Shown here piece by piece: positions 61,776-64,000 of a stretch of DNA of 64,000 nt (positions are counted from its first letter, which is position 1; every line of letters begins with the position of its first letter). The stretch comes from Bacillus_BA fengqiuensis. GTDB taxonomy: Bacteria > Bacillota > Bacilli > Bacillales > Bacillaceae_H. The stretch lies in assembly GCA_030813035.1 (NCBI GenBank), contig JAUSTV010000002.1, one strand, 5' to 3'. The translations under genes were made by a program, and so were the position numbers. Under the pieces are notes generated by a model. That model was given only the letters and a program-made list of their open reading frames with translations, made no database searches and had not been told where the DNA came from.

Positions 61776-62894
61776 TTAATGTTTATAATTTATATTTTGT
61801 TCAATGTGTATCTTTACTTCAAGGTGTTCGATAGATCCCTTATCAATCGAATGAATTGCACTTACAGCCCAATTTTTTAGATGATATCGGTATGTTTTTT
61901 CACTTATATTTAACAGGTCTGCATTTATTTCTTCACTTTTCTTCATTGTCTTTAGTAGTTCACCTTTAATTTTATTTTCTAATTCTTTTTTAATTTTATC
62001 TATACTCATATCTTCCTCATTTTGGGTCAATACTGCATCGGCTTTTACAGTTAAGTGATAGGAAGGTTTATGGCCATTTATTACTTTAATCGTTCTTTTA
62101 GGTTTCTGTATGATGACACTCACCTTTTCTTCAAAGAGGGAGAGAGGTATGTTAGTAGCTTCCTTAGATAACCACTTTAAGCCAACTAGGTCTTCTTTCT
62201 TTACCCACCCTTTGTATTGTTGCTGTGAAATAACAAACCCTCCCGTAACAGTACCAACATCTTTCTTTTTTTCATTCTCTGAGAAATGAGCTTTAGTCAT
62301 TCCTAATGCCGGAATGATCTGAGTACCAACCGGCTGGTAATAGGTTGAGATAAATTTATTATACTTTTCGATAGGAATAAAAAAGTTGCTTGTAGTTAAG
62401 AGTTTGGGATTATGGATGATGGTATATAGAGATGGATAGTTAAAAAAGCTCTCACTTGTTAAAATTTCTTTAATATCAAGTTTTGTGCCAAAAAACCAGA
62501 TATTGTATCTTAGTGAAGAATTTTGTCCAATAAATTCAATGACGGACTTCATTTTCTCCTTAATGACAGTTTCACTTAATAGAATGGTTTTAACATGTCC
62601 GTAGTAAAGAGGTAGTGCCGCCTTTTGTTCTAATTTACTTAAAGCCGCCTGGATGGTTTTTCCTTTAGATTCCCCAATAAAAATAGGGGAGGCTTCCTGC
62701 AAAGAAGAACCGCCTTCTTGCTTCGCGATATTGGCAAAATTCAAAGCTTGAATATAGACAGTAAATTCTCCTTCAGCGTAATCCAGTCCCACACCTGTAA
62801 TATAAGTTTGACTTTGTATTTCTTTTGCACCCCAGCACCCAGACAGGAGAAAGAGCTGACTGCTTATCATGATAATCAATAGAATCTTTTTCAT
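61776..62894 (-). CDS. Spore germination lipoprotein, Ger(x)C family
   Basis: 372 residues. Lipoprotein signal ending LLSGC (Cys20), then WGAKEIQSQTYITGVGLDYAEG, the typical start of GerAC/GerBC/GerKC proteins, and three alpha/beta domains. It is anchored in the inner membrane of the spore and helps form the nutrient receptor. It starts 3 bases after the stop of the A-subunit gene, so the two are co-translated. In an A-C-B operon of the gerK type a B subunit should follow; here only a catalase remnant follows. Which receptor (A, B, K or other) cannot be told. Confidence 0.93.
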   Translation of the reverse strand: MKKILLIIMISSQLFLLSGCWGAKEIQSQTYITGVGLDYAEGEFTVYIQALNFANIAKQEGGSSLQEASPIFIGESKGKTIQAALSKLEQKAALPLYYGHVKTILLSETVIKEKMKSVIEFIGQNSSLRYNIWFFGTKLDIKEILTSESFFNYPSLYTIIHNPKLLTTSNFFIPIEKYNKFISTYYQPVGTQIIPALGMTKAHFSENEKKKDVGTVTGGFVISQQQYKGWVKKEDLVGLKWLSKEATNIPLSLFEEKVSVIIQKPKRTIKVINGHKPSYHLTVKADAVLTQNEEDMSIDKIKKELENKIKGELLKTMKKSEEINADLLNISEKTYRYHLKNWAVSAIHSIDKGSIEHLEVKIHIEQNINYKH

Positions 62895-62897
62895 AAA

Positions 62898-64000
62898 TTA
62901 CTCCTTTTGACTATCGCTATCAATAGGTTGATATGCTTGATTTCGCTTCTTCATAAATTGATAAGGTAGCTTCAAAATATTTTTTATGATATCTACTGGA
63001 TTGGGTCTGGACAAATATGACATATACGGCTGGCCAAAGCTTTCTAATGAAACTACGGTTATTAGGATTAGAAAAAGGACAATAAAGAAGCCGTACAAGC
63101 CAAATATTGATGAAAATGCTAAAACAAGAAATCTTAGTATCACGATATTGCCTGACATAGTTTGATTAGTAAGTATATAACCCGATATCACTGTTATGGC
63201 AACAATGACTAAACAGGCAGGAGAGGTTAAGCCTGCCCGAATAGCGGCGTCGCCTATAAATAACCCGCCCAAAACAGCAACAGTCTGCCCAACAGCTTTT
63301 GGGAGCCGTACCCCAGCTTCTTTAAATAATTCAAATAAAAAAAGCATAATAAAGGTTTCAACAGGAGCAGATATAGGTAAGCCGATTCTAGAAGCAGATA
63401 TGGTTGCGACAAGTGAATAAGGAATTTGATCTATTTGAAAAGTTACTAACGAAATATAAAACCCAGGTAAAAAAATCGTCGTAAATATGGCCATTAACCG
63501 CAGAATCCGAACCATACTAACGTAAAAAAAACTATCCTGCGCGTCTTCAGGTGAATATAATATTTGATTGAGATTTGTGGGTCCTATCAAACAGGTTGGA
63601 TTTCCATCCACTAAGATCACAAATCTTCCTTGTGTTAAGGATTGGACAGCGAAGTCGGGTCTACCCGAATTATCCATTACAGGAAATAAAGTGAAGGTAT
63701 TATCGTATAGGAATTCTTCAATTTCGTAACTGCTAGCGACAATGTCAACCTTTATAGAATCTAATCGATTTTTGACATCTTCTAGAATAGAGGGGTTCAT
63801 AATATCATCGATATACAGTAATAAGATTTTCGTTCGGCTTCTTTCGCCAATTGTGTATTCAATGCTTTTTAATGAAGACGTTTTTAACCTCTGACGGATT
63901 AATGCCATATTATCCGATATGTTTTCGACCAATCCATCTCTTGGTCCCCTAATGGAGGATTCCAAATTGGATTCTTCCGGACCTCTTTTTGGAAAGTTAG
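62898..64000 (-). CDS. Spore germination receptor A subunit (GerA family), 5' end cut by window
   Basis: The frame stays open to the window's right edge (residues NFPKRGPEESNLESSIRGPRDG precede the first internal TTG at 63965 when read in two parts), so the N-terminus lies outside; ~367 residues are present of an expected ~480-500. The RGPRDGLVENISDN element, the cytoplasmic domain with GRFVILVDGNPTCLIGPTN, and five to six membrane helices (LPGFYISLVTF, GLPISAPVETFIMLFLFEL, GQTVAVLGGLFIGDAAIRAG) fit GerAA/GerKA. It forms the nutrient-gated channel with B and C partners. SQKE is the C-terminus. Function requires a B subunit not seen in the window. Confidence 0.93.
   Translation of the reverse strand, partial: NFPKRGPEESNLESSIRGPRDGLVENISDNMALIRQRLKTSSLKSIEYTIGERSRTKILLLYIDDIMNPSILEDVKNRLDSIKVDIVASSYEIEEFLYDNTFTLFPVMDNSGRPDFAVQSLTQGRFVILVDGNPTCLIGPTNLNQILYSPEDAQDSFFYVSMVRILRLMAIFTTIFLPGFYISLVTFQIDQIPYSLVATISASRIGLPISAPVETFIMLFLFELFKEAGVRLPKAVGQTVAVLGGLFIGDAAIRAGLTSPACLVIVAITVISGYILTNQTMSGNIVILRFLVLAFSSIFGLYGFFIVLFLILITVVSLESFGQPYMSYLSRPNPVDIIKNILKLPYQFMKKRNQAYQPIDSDSQKE

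Overview
The window looks like the chromosome of an endospore-forming member of the Bacillaceae. The evidence is a GerA-type spore germination operon at the right edge, B. subtilis-like treP-treA-treR and xylR/xylA/xylB genes, AGGAGG ribosome binding sites, CcpA-type cre boxes and many GTG/TTG starts. The genus cannot be fixed from the sequence alone. Base composition is moderate, and many intergenic spaces carry palindromic repeats.

Layout, left to right. 1-1.3 kb: the 3' part of a TnpB (IS200/IS605 type) with a candidate omega-RNA/right end. 1.4-6.1 kb: trehalose PTS operon treP-treA-treR with two TreR-like operators. 6.4-10.9 kb: a sigma-54 enhancer-binding activator, a -24/-12 promoter, a class-III (GABA-type) aminotransferase and a sodium:solute symporter. 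11.1-22.2 kb: a block that looks like a c-di-GMP-linked exopolysaccharide system. It holds an HPt-REC-GGDEF-REC protein, a HEAT-repeat membrane protein, a processive GT2 synthase, a ~1080-residue membrane-anchored TIM-barrel protein, a CheY-like receiver and a hybrid histidine kinase. 22.4-24.4 kb: an S-layer-anchored alpha/beta hydrolase. 24.8-30.2 kb: accessory genes (DinB-like, PadR + DUF1048 + DrrAB-like ABC exporter, MFS permease).

30.5-46.6 kb is a sugar-uptake and catabolism region: a YesM/YesN-type two-component system, an ABC sugar importer with no ATPase gene and two paralogous binding proteins, one AP-endonuclease-like isomerase, three Gfo/Idh/MocA dehydrogenases, a ThuA-like protein, a YjhG-type sugar-acid dehydratase and an aldo/keto reductase. 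The set suggests oxidation-first (keto-sugar) breakdown of a glycoside or sugar acid; the substrate is unknown.

46.7-61.2 kb is a xylose/xyloside regulon: xylA1, a XylE-like symporter, a GH43 beta-xylosidase, xylR (reverse strand), xylA2, xylB, a transketolase, a transaldolase and an aldose 1-epimerase. xylA and its whole promoter/operator region are duplicated (9 residue differences in 445 by eye). The genes cover xyloside cleavage, xylose import, isomerisation, phosphorylation and the non-oxidative pentose phosphate steps.

The right edge carries, on the reverse strand, a Ger(x)C lipoprotein and a truncated-by-window GerA-type subunit, followed by a frameshifted catalase remnant where a B subunit might have been expected. 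All calls come from reading the sequence; no database search was run.
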